From positions 43,564,276-43,628,275 of the forward strand of contig CM070569.1 in assembly GCA_036346355.1 (NCBI GenBank): DNA of 64,000 nucleotides. Reading direction: 5' to 3'. This document shows positions 1 through 12,428 of this stretch, piece after piece. Position numbers and translations under genes: made by a program. A model generated the notes under the pieces. That model was not told the origin of the DNA, did not search any database, and saw only the letters and a list, made by a program, of their open reading frames with translations. How positions within the stretch are numbered: the stretch's first letter is position 1; each line of letters starts with the position of its first letter. Source of the stretch: Rhipidocladum racemiflorum (lineage: Eukaryota; Streptophyta; Magnoliopsida; Poales; Poaceae).

Positions 1-2852
1 CAATAGAGCCAAGTCTCACTCGTACACTAATTAAATTATGTCTCTACACAAAAATTGCAACGTCGATCAAACAAGCTAAACTAAGTAATTCTAAATATAA
101 TCAAGCAATAGATAAATATGCAAAAAGGTAAATGCTTGAATGTAAAGAGACTAAAGACACCCGACTTTTTATCGTGGTGTTCGAAGATTTGCCAGTCTCC
201 CCTAGTCCACGTTGAGGTAAGTCCAACCAAACCGTTAGACCGGCTCCACTCTGGAACGCTCTCCTCAAATCCACTCGCGGTAGCTTTTTACCTCACCGGG
301 TAGGCTAAGCTCCAACCTTCACAAACTTTGTCGAGGCATCTCACACACCTTGAGAGCTCCCAACATGATGCTCCTACGCCGTCTAGGAGGCGGCAACCTG
401 TAACACCCCGGCATCAAGTATGCCCTGGATGTCACCAAACATGATAGACACAGCATCTAAATGACACAAATAAAGGTAAATTACAGGAAAGGTGCAAATG
501 CTAAAACCAAAAATTTCGGCAGCATCTTCTTTGTTTTTCCATGATTTGAAGCAATAGCAATAATATGGCAATGTATAGCATAATATGAGACATCTAAAAC
601 AGCAATAACAATTGATATGGCAACATCTTACGTATAAAATAATGAATCCAACCACTCCCAAAATTATAACGAAGCAAAAGATGAACTTAAGCACACAATC
701 AAGCCATACTCCAAGTTTCATGGCACTAATCTTATTATTATGTCTCCAAATGATAAAAACTGTCTATATGTGAGGAGCTACATCTAGAAGTGTAGCTAAA
801 CCCCTTTCCCGCATGCCGGTTTCATGGTACCTAAAAACAACATAAGACACAAGCGTGAGTTCATCACTCAGCAAGTATATTGCAATAGAACAAAACGAAC
901 AGTTCAATGCTAATATCTCTATATATCATGCTTAACATCATAACCATGTTCAACACTCATTGTACACATCTCATTATCATCATCATGTATGCAATGCAAT
1001 GCACATGTCTCCTCGAAGCACATACCGGTATTGCCGAGTGCACACCCGTTGGCGTGCACCCTCTTTCCCCTTCCATCCCGTAGATGGAGGGTGCCTACTC
1101 CTCGCTTCCATTCACAACGGTGGATGGAATCACGAGGTAGGTCTTACTCAACGGCGCTCCGGATTAGTCATAACTTTCTCACCGACCTTACCGGACTAGT
1201 TATGACTTTCTCACCGACCTGGCCAGTTCTCATGCCATGTATGCAAATATGTCATAAACATAAACAACTTGCACATAAACTCAACTAATCATTGCATAGC
1301 CTCATAATAAACCATTTTCATCATGTCGCAAGCAAGAGTCAATCATGGCATCATATCATAAAACATGTGTAAACCATCTCATTACCAAACACTACGGCTG
1401 CCTAAGCTGCAACCACTACAATACACTTGCCTTCAACCGCGGGCGACGGATTGACGAGAGGTTGAGGGCACTCCCGGGGTCACAACACCTGCATATAGGT
1501 ACCACACACTCAAAACGTGCCCACAAAACAGTACAAGAATGATCCCCTAACCTGACTCTGCAAACTACCCCTAAACCCGAAAACAGAGAATCTATCCCGA
1601 CGGGAGAGCGGGCTTCCAACTAGCATAACTTGAGTTCTAAGACTCCAAATTAAGTAAACGAGTACATTTTCTCGTAGCTTAGGAAATTTCCTAGCTTTTT
1701 CTAAGCATTGGTAAAAACTGATTCGGCCTCTAAAATTGACTAATCTACAGATCAACACGATCTGTCCCATTCACGTCACAGTTTTGAACACGTTCGGTAA
1801 AACTGCCATAACTTTCAAACGGCTGATCGGAATTTTGCGTTCTTGGTGTCCACTGGAAGGTACTGAAATTACCTACAACTTTCTCAACAGGCAGATGACC
1901 AAATTCAGAATTTAAAATTGCGAAACCCCAAACCCTAGGTCGGGCGTCCAATCTGCCCGAAACAGAACACAATGACAACGCTAGTTCTCATCAAATCTAA
2001 CCAATGGCAGCACCACCTTTTGAACTAAAAGCATGAAAACCTCCATTAACACAGCACCTAATCCACCTCAAAGGTTTCCCATCACCATACCTTAACCCGA
2101 CGAACCGACGAAAACTCCTCCCGATCGCCCAATCTTCCTCCACGCGCCAATCCCGCCGAATCCTCTCGTCGTGGAGCTCCCCAATGGCGAGGGAAACGGT
2201 GTGGAAGAGCGTGGCAGCAAGGGGTGGGGGTGGAGCTCGCCTAGGGCCGGCTAGAGATGGTGGGGAGGAAGGTGGTGGCTAGGGGAGGCAAGGGGGGCGC
2301 ATAGGGGGGAGGGGGTGGCGGCTAGGGTTTGTGGGAGGTGGGGGTGGCGCATGGGGAGGCAGGGCAGCAGCTTTGCTGCCCAAAAATTCCTCCACATGGG
2401 CCGTCACTACTACAAAACTGCACATAGGAGACGCCTATCAGTGGCGGTTTGTTTGGAACCGCCACTAATAGGAATATCAGTGGCGGTTTTTTAGCTCAAA
2501 CCGGTGCCAAGATCATCAGTGGCGGTTTTTATTTTGAACCGCCACAGGATAACCGAGTATCGGGCGGTTTTTGGTTAGAACCGCCATCGATATTTCGAGC
2601 ACTATCGCTGGCGGTTCTAACCACAAACCGCCATCGATACTGGTTATCTGTGGCGGTTCTAATAAAACCGCCATCGATACTTTGGGAACTATTTGTATGG
2701 CGGTTCAATGTAAAACCGCCACCGATAATGGGCGTATTTGTGGCGGTTTTATGTTAGAACCGTCGCAGATACTGTTATCTGTGACGGTTTTTTGATAGAA
2801 CCGCCACTGATAACTATAGTTACCTAATTTGAGTGCTCTAAATTTCAACTAA

Positions 2853-3082
2853 GTGCTTGAAATTTGAAGTACCCATATCATGGTAAAATCAAGCACTTAG
2901 TTGAAATTTGAAGTATCCATGTCATGGTAAAATAGAGCACTTAGTTGAAATTGGGAGCACCCATGTCATGGTAAAATCAAGCACTTAGTTGAAATTTGAA
3001 GTACCCATGTCATGATAAAATCGAGCACTTAGTTGAAATTGGGAGTACCCGTGTCATGGTAAAATAGAGCACTTAGTTAAAA
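2853..3082. repeat. 44-bp tandem repeat inside the CACTA element
   Basis: About five imperfect units contain 'CACTTAGTTGAAATT' followed by 'CATGTCATGGTAAAAT'. The units alternate between a 'TTTGAAG' and a 'TGGGAG' version, which suggests the array also grew as an 88-bp dimer. Confidence 0.85.
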
Positions 3083-3171
3083 TAGAGCATGACAAATTCA
3101 GAATATGAGAATACTAAAATTAGTGTTCGGGTCCTTTGTGGGGTTAAGGGGAGGGGGACACGTTATATTTC

Positions 3172-3281
3172 AAATGTGATCATGCCAACACTACGGTACT
3201 AGATCACATAAGAACTCAAAGTTAAGCGTTGTGGAGTAGTACTAGGATGGGTGACCTCTCGGGAAGTGCTTGTATTTGCAT
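3172..3281 (+). pseudogene. 5S rRNA-derived sequence, nearly full length
   Basis: The segment aligns colinearly with the plant 5S rRNA gene along almost its entire length: GATCATGCCAACACTA near the start, AGAACTC then AAGTTAAGCG in the middle, then AGTAGTACTAGGATGGGTG with ACCTC and GGGAAGT near the end, finishing at TTGCAT. The C-box region of the internal RNA polymerase III promoter is preserved exactly. The stretch just after the A-box has lost several bases, and the first third carries scattered substitutions, so a functional rRNA is unlikely. It lies inside the CACTA element, not in an rDNA array. Confidence 0.88.
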
Positions 3282-3292
3282 TAAAATCGGTG

Positions 3293-3383
3293 GTAGAACT
3301 CATTAGTTAAGCGTTAGGTGAGAGTATTACTAATTAGGATGGTGAGGGGTGACCTCCTAAAAATATCTTCATTTTGTGTTAAA
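3293..3383 (+). pseudogene. Second, 5'-truncated 5S rRNA-derived sequence
   Basis: A direct repeat of the preceding relic begins at AGAACTC and continues AGTTAAGCG, GAGAGTATTACTA, AGGATGG and GGTGACCTCCT. It lacks the first third of 5S and has a short insertion within the C-box region (GGATGG...GGTGACC). The spacing from the first copy is only about 10-40 bp, much shorter than a plant 5S gene spacer. Confidence 0.78.
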
Positions 3384-3816
3384 CCGCTTTAATATTAAAT
3401 ATAATTATTTGTGGCGGTTTTCTTCGTAATCCGCCACAAATAATGCATTATCAGTGACGGTTTTTCTTTGGAACCGCCACTGATAATATTATCAGTGGCG
3501 GTTCAAAACCGCCACTGATAATCATCGATTATCAGTGGCACTATATCAGTGGCGGTTCAAAAAACCGCCACTGATGGCAGTTACGAACCGCCACTGATGT
3601 CTATTTTTCTAGCAGTGCGTTCTCTCCCACCCTCGGCCCACAAGGGTCCCCCAAGGCCCAAGTTAGGTCCCCCAAGGCCCAAACTCCCCCGGAATACCCA
3701 AATTCTCCCCCGGAAAGGCCCAAAAACTCACGGAAAAGGCTCAAAAACATGGTACCAAAGTCGTACCTTAATACCGACACCGAAAAAGTCTCATACCATC
3801 ATTTCGTAGTGTCACA

Positions 3817-3830
3817 TTCTCCCCCCCTTA
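3817..3830 (-). other. Polypurine tract of the LARD-like element
   Basis: On the minus strand this reads TAAGGGGGGGAGAA directly before the 3' LTR start TGTGACAC. This is the expected site for plus-strand DNA priming. Confidence 0.8.
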
Positions 3831-6800
3831 AACAGGATTCGACCTCGAATCCGAAGAACACCGATTTGACACACCAAGCCCACGAGGGACCCAACCTCAA
3901 AGTTAGAACAAACAACTGAAACGCCCACGCATAGACTTCAAACAAAAGCGAACAACAAACCAACTCTCCAAATCCACTATGGACAAAAGTGATTTGACTT
4001 AGCTCAACTATGCGCAACTTGTCACAATTCCTCATTCACTTCAATGTCTACTAAAATTTCTAAGGGACAAAATAATTCCTAGCAATCTGGATTACAAAGA
4101 ATTTCCTGAACCAGATATCTCATACCACTATCCTCATAATTGATCTGACACAACTCAAACTAGATTTTCCTTTATCACTGCAACACACTATACCTCTTAC
4201 TCGATTATTCTTCTCAACAGAGGAGGTTATTAATTTCTAAACTCAACAGAGGTCTAATCTCCTCTTTCTAATACTCTGTCATGAATCAACAAACTCAAGA
4301 CGACACAATCATCGCTGGACACATCCTGATAACAAGCATTTAACCCCCTTTTTTTCATTAGTATTGAACGATCAACTAGGGTTCCAAACCTGAACCCCCA
4401 AAGAATCAATTACACAAAATCCCATCTCTTCCAATTATTCGACCTTTTTCACAAAGAATCAAAATTAACTAATGTCATCTACATACATCGCCCACATCGG
4501 CAATAATTTCCTTTCGCCTACAAACCACATTACGTTTTCATTCTATCCTCTCCCAGGCATAACGCACATCCAAGTACAACTAGCTAAGACAATGATCACG
4601 TTAAAATGTTCTTGCTTCAAAGTTTTTTTTCTATAACTTTCACTACCACCAAACGGTACTCTCAGCAAAAGTTGAACCACGACATCAACAACCCCCATCA
4701 TACTCCACCCTTATACCACTAATGTACAACACCTAGCCCAAGCTAGGGCCGCAAATCATTTCCAAACCACAATTCAAAACTTTCCTCAGAGGGTCTCGCC
4801 CTCCCAACCTCTCACTCAAATAACCAAGCTCATGAGTATTCCTCTAATATTATCATCAATTTATAAACATTCCTACTCATATCTCAAAACGACAATGCCA
4901 ACAATTAGCAACTCTCTTTAGCCGGATGAACCACATTCATACACTTGAACCCAAGGCGCCACAAATCACTTTGGAACAAAGGTTCGACAACATCCAAAGA
5001 TCACTTTATTTCTTTTCCTAATTCAAGCCGCAAAGGAAAAACTCAAATCTCCAATCAATGCGATACAATTTCGCATCGGGGAACATTCCAACAAAAGACA
5101 GATTCCACACAAATCTTTGATAGAAGTTCTCAACATCCAAAGACAACTCAACTCGCTTACACCAAAGCCAAACCTCCCATCTTAACCAACATCAACAATT
5201 TGGAAGAGAAAACCGATTCTCAAATCACACATAAAGATCCACAGCTGCCACAAAAATCTCTCAAAGAGAGAGGGGAAACTCAAATCTCTTACATAACTTA
5301 ACCCAAAATACCAGCATTTATCCATTCTTTCTTTTCATGCTAGAAAGCAATGGGAATAACAATCCATGACATGAATGCAAACTTTTCAAGAGCACTCCGG
5401 ATTAGTCATATATCCCTATATGACTTTCTCATCGTCCAGGCTCAACGACTCTTTTATGGTTATAAATATATATATAAACGATGTCATGATTCATTTTCAC
5501 CAAGGCAGCAAGCATACTCAAGGGAAAAACTCCATTAGAATGGAAACACCGCACGAAACTTTATTAGGGTAACTCACTTTCACAAAAACAAACATCAAGC
5601 CTTTACCAAAGCAAAACATCTCTTGAACAACCACAGAGCACTTATGAAACAATAGTAAGTTTCACCTTTTTTTTAAACACTCGCAAACTCCACACACTTT
5701 TTCAATTAAACCAAACTCTGGTCAAGATAGAGTTGCAAGAATTTTCACCTCAAAAACTTCCAACACAACCCGTTAGGTTTATTTGCTTCCTTTAAATATC
5801 GTTTCCAAAGATGATTCAGGTTGCACGCGAAAGAACGCGATCCACTCAAATACTTTTGGGTATAAAACCCAAAAATCAACACGTAAGCTAAACAACTTGG
5901 CCAAAAACAAATATTGGCACTAATCACATAACTACCATCGGTCATCTGAACATAAACTCTAAACCAAGTCTATCTTATGACAATCAACCAGAAGAACCAT
6001 GTTCTCACAACTTCGGCACAATGAACTTACCAGTTCACTCGACATAAGAATCATATCAACCTCTTCTTTTGGTCTACCAACAATTATGATTCCTCATTCA
6101 TACAACTGTCTATCCCAAGCTTAAAACGCATCTCTTCATCTCTTATCTTTGCATAATCAACAAATGCCTTTCGCACAATCCCTTAGTTACTCCCTTCATA
6201 TCCCTAGTTCAATCAACTAATGAATAATTCTAACCAATCAATACGATCCCCACTAGACATTTTTCATAACTACGGATCCCAGACAGACATCTATCGAGGA
6301 CAATTTCAACCCTTCCTACAATCATTCCATATCCCTATTCTTTGCTTACACAGCAGTTAAGTCATTTTGCTGATTCATAGTTTACTCGACCCCTAAACAA
6401 CAAAACCCAACAATCCTCAAGTCTTTACACCATTCTACTCTGGTGCTTTACACCATAACCTTGCTATACTAATTTGACAATCAGAAAATTCTAGACCTTC
6501 TCAACCGGAATCAAAACTTACTAATCTCGAACTTCCAATAGTCTCCCATAACTCACAACACTTTGCATAAAACACTAATCGACTTTCACTTTGGATCACT
6601 TATCATCTCGATTAATCTTTCTTTATCAACACAATCAATTAGGTTGTCTTTAAACAACCAACAACTTCACTTTAACTGGATCAGTAATTTACTTCATCTC
6701 AATGTCCCAACTACCCAACACTGACCTAACGTCTTGAACACCCTCGTGGGTCACGCACCCAACCTCCAAGTAAGCCACAACCCTAAGCTTAAACAGCCAT

Positions 6801-7904
6801 AAGAAAAACATCTTTCTTTCCAGAAAACCCAATCAAAACGCACGAGAGGTCAACTCATAAATTTCCAAATGTCAACACGCAACTACTCCACAAATCTTGA
6901 GATCAACAACTTCCATGAAGGAAGATGGATGCGAGGGGGAAAACCAAGCGATCAACCAAATCCTTTTCAACTAAAGCCTTAACACCAAACTCCAAACTTC
7001 CACGAAACAAATAGGGTTTTCAAAGATGATCTCCCAAACCAATAAAACGACGAAATCAAACACCACTTACTCTTACAAAGTCGCAGAACCTCAGCCCTGA
7101 CAACCAGGTCTGGTATAACACTGCCATAACTCCTTTAACCACAGAGAAAGACAAACACAGGAATAAATTGAAAGCTTTCCCCATGAAGCAACCAACAAAC
7201 CAGGCATCGAAGCTGGAAAGGCGACCAAAAGAGGCGCAACACTAGACTCGTCTTCTTTGTCTTCAACCAAAGAAGACAAAACCAAACAACCTCTGAAAGA
7301 ACACATAAGCGAAAACTCAATACCAAAAACTTTTCCTTTGATTCCACCAAACTAAGACCAAGGAAACCAACCAAACCGACCGTTAGAACGGTAAAAGAAA
7401 TCCAAAAGGGTCCACCATCAACTCTTCCATTTGACTCCAACCAACTACCCGATCTACGACAGAAAGGATAAGCATTCTCCCCACAGGGGTTAATAGTTCT
7501 TCGGTGATGGCTTTAACCGGCCACACCGTCAAACCTCAACCTTACTATGAACAAAAAGATGACCGAAACCCTTCGGCACCACAACCCCACTTTATCACGA
7601 GAACAAGTACAATTCAATCAATTATTTCATAAACATAGCAGCATACGTTATCAAATGTAGCATTCAACAACAAGGCTTAAACACAACATTTAAGCGTAAG
7701 CAACGATACCCATATCCTTTCCTACTGTGCATCCATGTGTGTCAAATTTTACATTAGTTATTCTACTTACACAAGTTTTAATGTTGCTATCCTATGACAA
7801 AGTTTTAAGTACAACCTAAGCCATGTTTCTAGGTTATCCCACATCAAAATTGTAGTTAACCTTATGGTATTTCACTAAGTTCATACACCACGGCCCTGAA
7901 GCAC
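3831..7904 (-). other. Internal region of the LARD-like element, no coding potential recognised
   Basis: About 4.1 kb without any gag, protease, RT or integrase motif on either strand. Open frames are short (118 aa or less) and low in complexity. The plus strand is visibly rich in A and C, so the transcribed (minus) strand is rich in T and G. Near 5385-5450 there is a stretch, CTCCGGATTAGTCATA with ATGACTTTCTCATCG, that resembles the duplicated motif in this element's own LTRs. Confidence 0.7.
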
Positions 7905-7916
7905 GCTATGATACCA
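7905..7916 (-). other. Primer binding site (iMet tRNA type)
   Basis: The minus strand reads TGGTATCATAGC, 11 of 12 matches to the TGGTATCAGAGC primer site complementary to the initiator methionine tRNA 3' end. It lies two bases inside the 5' LTR. Confidence 0.85.
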
Positions 7917-7918
7917 AC

Positions 7919-9781
7919 TGTAACACCCCGGCATCAAGTATGCCCTGGATGTCACCAAACATGATAGACACAACATCTAAATGACACAAATAAAGGTAAA
8001 TTACAGGAAAGGTGCAAATGCTAAAACCGAAAATTTTGGCAGCATCTCCTTTGTTTTTCCATGATTTGAAGCAATAGCAATAATATGGCAATGTATAGCA
8101 TAATATGAGACATCTAAAATAGCAATAACAATTAATATGGCAACATCTTACGTATAAAATAATGAATCCAACCACTCCCAAAATTATAACGAAGCAAAAG
8201 ATGAACTTAAGCACACAATCAAGCCATACTCCAAGTTTCATGGCACTAATCTTATTATTATGTCTCCAAATGATAAAAAACTGTCTATATGTGAGGAGCT
8301 ATGTGTAGAAGTGTAGCTAAACCCCTTTCCCACATGCCGGTTTCATGGTACCTAAAAACAACATAAGACACAAGCGTGAGTTCATCACTCAGCAAGTATA
8401 TTGCAATGGAACAAAACGAACAGTTCAATGCTAATATCTCTATATATCATGCTTAACATCATAACCATGTTCAACACTCATTGTACACATCTCATTATCA
8501 TCATCATGTATGCAATGCAATGCACATGTCTCCTCGAAGCACATACCGGTATTGCCGAGTGCACACCCGTTGGCGTGCACCCTCTTTCCCCTTCCATCCC
8601 GTAGATGGAGGGTGCCTACTCCTCGCTTCCATTCACAACTGTGGATGGAATCACGAGGTAGGTCTTATTCAATGGCGCTCCGGATTAGTCATAACTTTCT
8701 CACCGACCTTATCGGACTAGTTATGACTTTCTCACCGACCTGGCCAGTTCTCATGCCATGTATGCAAATATGTCATAAACATAAACAACTTGCACATAAA
8801 CTCAACTAATCATTGCATAACCTCATTATAAACCATTTTCATCATGTCACAAGCAAGAGTCAATCATGGCATCATATCATAAACCATGTGTAAACCATCT
8901 CATTACCAAACATTACGGCTCCCTAAGCCGCAACCACTACAATACACTTGCCTTCAACCGCGGGCGACGGATTGGCGAGAGGTTGAGGGCACTCCCGGGG
9001 TCACACAACCCGCACATAGGTACCACACACTCAAAATGTGCCCACAAAACAGTACAAGAATGATCCCCTAACCTGACTCCGCAAACTACCCCTAAAACCC
9101 GAAAACAGAGAATCTGTCCCGACGGGACAGCGGGCTTCCAACTAGCATAACTTGAGTTCTAATACTCCAAATTAATTAAACGAGTACATTTTCTCATAGC
9201 TTAGGAAATTTCCTAGTTTTTTCTAAGTATTGGGAAAAACTGATTCGGCCTCTAAAATTGACTAATCTACAGATCAACATGACCTGTCCCATTCACGTCA
9301 CAGTTTTGAACACGTTCGGTAAAACAGCCATAACTTTCAAACGGCTGATCAGAATTTCACGTTCTTGGTGTCCACTGAAAGGTATTGAAATTACCTATAA
9401 CTTTCTCAACATTCAGATGGCCAAATTCCGAATCTAAAATTGCGAAACCCCAAACCCTAGGGACAGCTAGAGGTGGTGGCTAAGGGAGGCAAGGGAAGGC
9501 GCATAGGGGAGAGGGGGTGGCGGCTAGGGTTTGTGGGAGGTGGGGGTGGCGCATGGGGAGGCAGGGCAGTAGCTTTGCTGCCCAAAAACACCTCCACATG
9601 GGCCCGTTCTCTCCCACTCTCGGCCCACAAGGGTCCCCCAAGGCCCAAACTCCCCTGGAAGACCCAAATTCTCCCCCGGAAAAGGCCCAAACTCACGGAA
9701 AAGGCCCAAAAACATGGTACCAAAGTCGTACCTTAATACCGACACCGAAAAAATCTCATACCGTCATTCCGTAGTGTCACA
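7919..9781 (-). repeat. 5' LTR of the LARD-like element
   Basis: This copy begins TGTAACACCCCGG and ends GTGTCACA, followed by TSD CAACC. Compared with 399-3816 it lacks the CACTA insertion and a GC-rich 338-bp stretch after 'CCCCAAACCCTAG' (about 9460). Elsewhere the two copies are close, with scattered substitutions, many of them C/T or G/A. Confidence 0.9.
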
Positions 9782-10065
9782 CAACCTCCAAGTGTAACAA
9801 GTCGAGACTCTGTCTCGAACTTCACCTAGCGCAACACATGTGCTTCCGGTGATCAACCTAAGTGCAACACATGCACTAGGTTCCTCCTCAAGTGCAACAC
9901 ATGCACAATGAGGCTCAACCCACTCCTAATTGCAACTTATGCAAATTTGGGCTCACTCCTTAGCTCAAAAACCAAATTTGAATGTACCACTCATGCAAGA
10001 ACTCACAATAGCTCAAATAAACTCAATGGGGCAAGCATCAACCAGCAAAAGTCACCCAAGGGGTC

Positions 10066-10073
10066 TTTATATA
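10066..10073 (-). promoter_or_regulatory. TATA box of LTR B
   Basis: The minus strand reads GGGGACTATATAAAGACCC. It sits at the end of the palindrome array, where the U3/R border of the LTR is expected. Confidence 0.65.
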
Positions 10074-10127
10074 GTCCCCATGCCAAAACTAGCCTTTGGG
10101 AATAAAATACTGAAAATTCAGCAAATA

Positions 10128-10545
10128 CGGCACTACCGACTTCAGAGCCCCGGTAGTGCCGGCCTCAAGTCCAACGGTCGGCTAACGGCTAGTTGGTCGG
10201 CACTACCGCAAGCATAAGCCTGGTAATGCCGCTAGAGCAACAGTACTGGCCCCTCTAGGCGGTACTGCCGGACCACCGAGCCTAGAAAAACAAACCTCTA
10301 CTGGAAAAAGGCTACCAGAGTCTTGGGCCCGGTAGTACTACTCCTCCGGTAGTACTACTCCTCCGGTAGTACTACCCATGACCTCCGGTACTGCCAGCCT
10401 CTTCCAGCTCTAAAGGCACCCCTGCTGAAAAAAGGTACTGCAGTAGAATCCCCGGTAGTACCGACCGAGCGGCACTACCGCTCCCATAGTGTGGTAGTGC
10501 CGGCCAGCGGTACTACCGAAGTTCATAGGTCGGTACTACCGGCCA
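10128..10545 (-). repeat. Array of GGTAGTACC-type palindromes in LTR B
   Basis: More than ten copies of the palindrome CGGTAGTACCG or close variants (CGGTAGTGCCG, CGGTACTGCCG, GGCACTACCG) occur in about 420 bp, several in direct tandem (CTCCGGTAGTACTA three times near 10332-10375). The array lies directly upstream, in the transcribed direction, of the TATA box at 10066-10073. Confidence 0.85.
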
Positions 10546-12428
10546 CTAAAGTAAAGACTAATTTTCAATGAAATCTTTTTCTCTAACACTTCAAAAACAA
10601 TTCTTTGAGCCATAAGACGATCAACTCAAGATCATACTTACTTGCAAAAACATATTTGCAACAATTAAAACTATGCTCAAAGAATTTTAATTAAACTCCA
10701 ACCAATTTGCGAAAACACATTTCGCAAAAGACTAAAGATATATTTGCAGAAACGCGTTAAGCAAATAAATCCCGGAATCTATGAGATTGATCCTCTTAGC
10801 CATGTGATGGTCAAACCATGACCAAATCAGCTTGCAAACAACCACGGTGCAAGTCACATGCTTTAGGATCGTAGACTCATAGAGTTCCCATTTATTTGCA
10901 CAACAAATTTGCAAATAAATAATTAAACTTCAATGCATAGGCTATCTCCCTTTTGCAACATATGCAAATCCATAGCCTCAAGCAACACCAAATCAATCTC
11001 AAATGCATGAGATCTCTAATTTCCAGACATGCAATTTTCTAGCTCCATGCAAATCACTTAACCACCAAATTGCTTGAGCTCTCTCTTTTGCAAACTGTAA
11101 GTTCAATCTCCGTTGGTTTTGATGATTGGTTTATGATTAATGCTTAATCATTGTTTATGACAAATCCAATCTTTAATGAGACTAAAATATTTATTGAGCT
11201 TATGTTTAGTAGCCTCATGTTTGGTTGGAAAATGGAAAACCCAAGGTACGCATTGTATTAATGTTCACTATATTATTGCATGCTTAGGATTTAAGTTGAA
11301 GTATGAATTTCTCCACTGCTTTAACCACAAAGCGTGTATCATATTTCCCAATCCATATATTACATAGATGCACACATTTAGGGGGAGTTCACACTCTAAC
11401 TTAATGTTTTATTGTATTGATATATTTTTCATTACCACATATAAAGGATCAAGACAATGAAACTAGATCTTTGAATATACATTTAGCATGCATAGTTGTA
11501 GTATACTCATGGTATCATAAGATATGCTCCAAAGCAATAAAATTGAATATGTGCATATTGATTCAAGGTCAATTATATGTATGCACATATCTTTGTGGAG
11601 TTTATTCTATAGCTGATGGCTTAGAGTAACGATCATTTCCATACATTCCACATATTATGGATCATTACTTTCCATCAACATGAGTATATGAAAACTTGTG
11701 TAGTTATTATATACTCATATCAATTTAAATGAACATTTAAATTGAGGTCGTTTATCTCTTAATCATCAAAGAACATTTCATCATGTGTTGATGGTATTCT
11801 TGTTATCGATTAAGGATAATCGATAGCTCTTGAGTATAACGAAGCATTAGTTGCATCAATATACTTAAGACACAAATACAGTTATTCATTAAATTGATTT
11901 AGGTTGTGCTCAATCGTTATGGAGGCATCCATTATGTGTTAATCGAGTGCAAGGATGGTTGAGACAACCATGCATCTTGGACTAACTATTTTCATAAGTG
12001 ATGATTGAGCCAGCTTAGGTCCAATGATGGTTGAGATGATGAAAACGGGACAAGAACGACATCATGAATTGATGGACGTCAAGAGGAAATCCCGATGAGA
12101 AGAAAAGAAGAAAAAGGTTCATCAAGAGGAGATGAACAAGATGTTGTGAGAGCCGGGTGTTGATCCCAGGAAAAGAGCAGTAGAGCTAGGCGAGGGTCCC
12201 TGGGAGAAGCAGTATGATTGAAGATCATAAAGACCCCAAAGGGGATTGATCGCGTGCGGCGTCAAAGGTAACTAGATAGAGTGTCTAGTTATAGGGTTGC
12301 CGTACTATTAAGAGGGATGCAACATTGGTGATTTAGAAATGCCTATGTGATCAACTGTTATCTATCCTTAAATAGATGAGAGACACAAAACACATCACGA
12401 ACACCGGGATTGTTTGTCTTTCTGTCTA

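Larger units (their letters stand above)
2405..3617. mobile_element. Non-autonomous CACTA DNA transposon, 1213 bp
   Basis: It starts CACTACTACAAAA and ends TTTTTCTAGCAGTG; the two 13-bp terminal inverted repeats match at 11 positions. A 3-bp TSD, CGT, flanks it (2402-2404 and 3618-3620). The other LTR of the host element shows the empty site. Both ends carry many copies of a subterminal motif, GTGGCGGTTT and its inverse AACCGCCAC, often with TATCA attached, in both orientations. This is typical of CACTA ends, where the transposon's DNA-binding protein attaches. No transposase is encoded. The interior has a 44-bp minisatellite and two 5S rRNA-like segments. Confidence 0.93.
399..3816 (-). repeat. 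3' LTR of the LARD-like element (interrupted by CACTA)
   Basis: The LTR begins TGTAACACCCCGGC and ends GTGTCACA on the plus strand. Without the CACTA insertion and one TSD copy it is about 2.2 kb. It aligns to 7919-9781 almost throughout, but keeps about 338 bp (around 1938-2275) that the other LTR lacks. It contains an imperfect 33-bp duplication with 'ATGACTTTCTCACCGACC' (around 1163-1222). Confidence 0.88.
399..9781 (-). mobile_element. Complete non-coding LTR retrotransposon (LARD-like)
   Basis: Two related LTRs (399-3816 and 7919-9781) enclose about 4.1 kb, flanked by a perfect 5-bp TSD CAACC (394-398, 9782-9786). The minus-strand LTR reads TGTGACACTACG...GGGTGTTACA. The PBS beside the right LTR and the purine tract beside the left LTR both place the element on the minus strand. 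No gag or pol similarity is visible inside, so it must have moved in trans with proteins of an autonomous relative. The solo LTR at 42869-45032 belongs to the same or a sister family. The LTR style (ends in TGTTACA, iMet PBS) suggests a Ty3/gypsy chromovirus parent, which is inference. Confidence 0.85.

Noticed and set aside
3172..3383. Functional 5S rRNA gene
   Set aside because: Many substitutions, loss of bases after the A-box, a truncated second copy and a location inside a transposon argue against function.
4945..5301. 118-codon frame in the LARD interior
   Set aside because: It is antisense to the element, rich in Lys, Thr and Gln from the A/C-biased strand, and has no recognisable domain.
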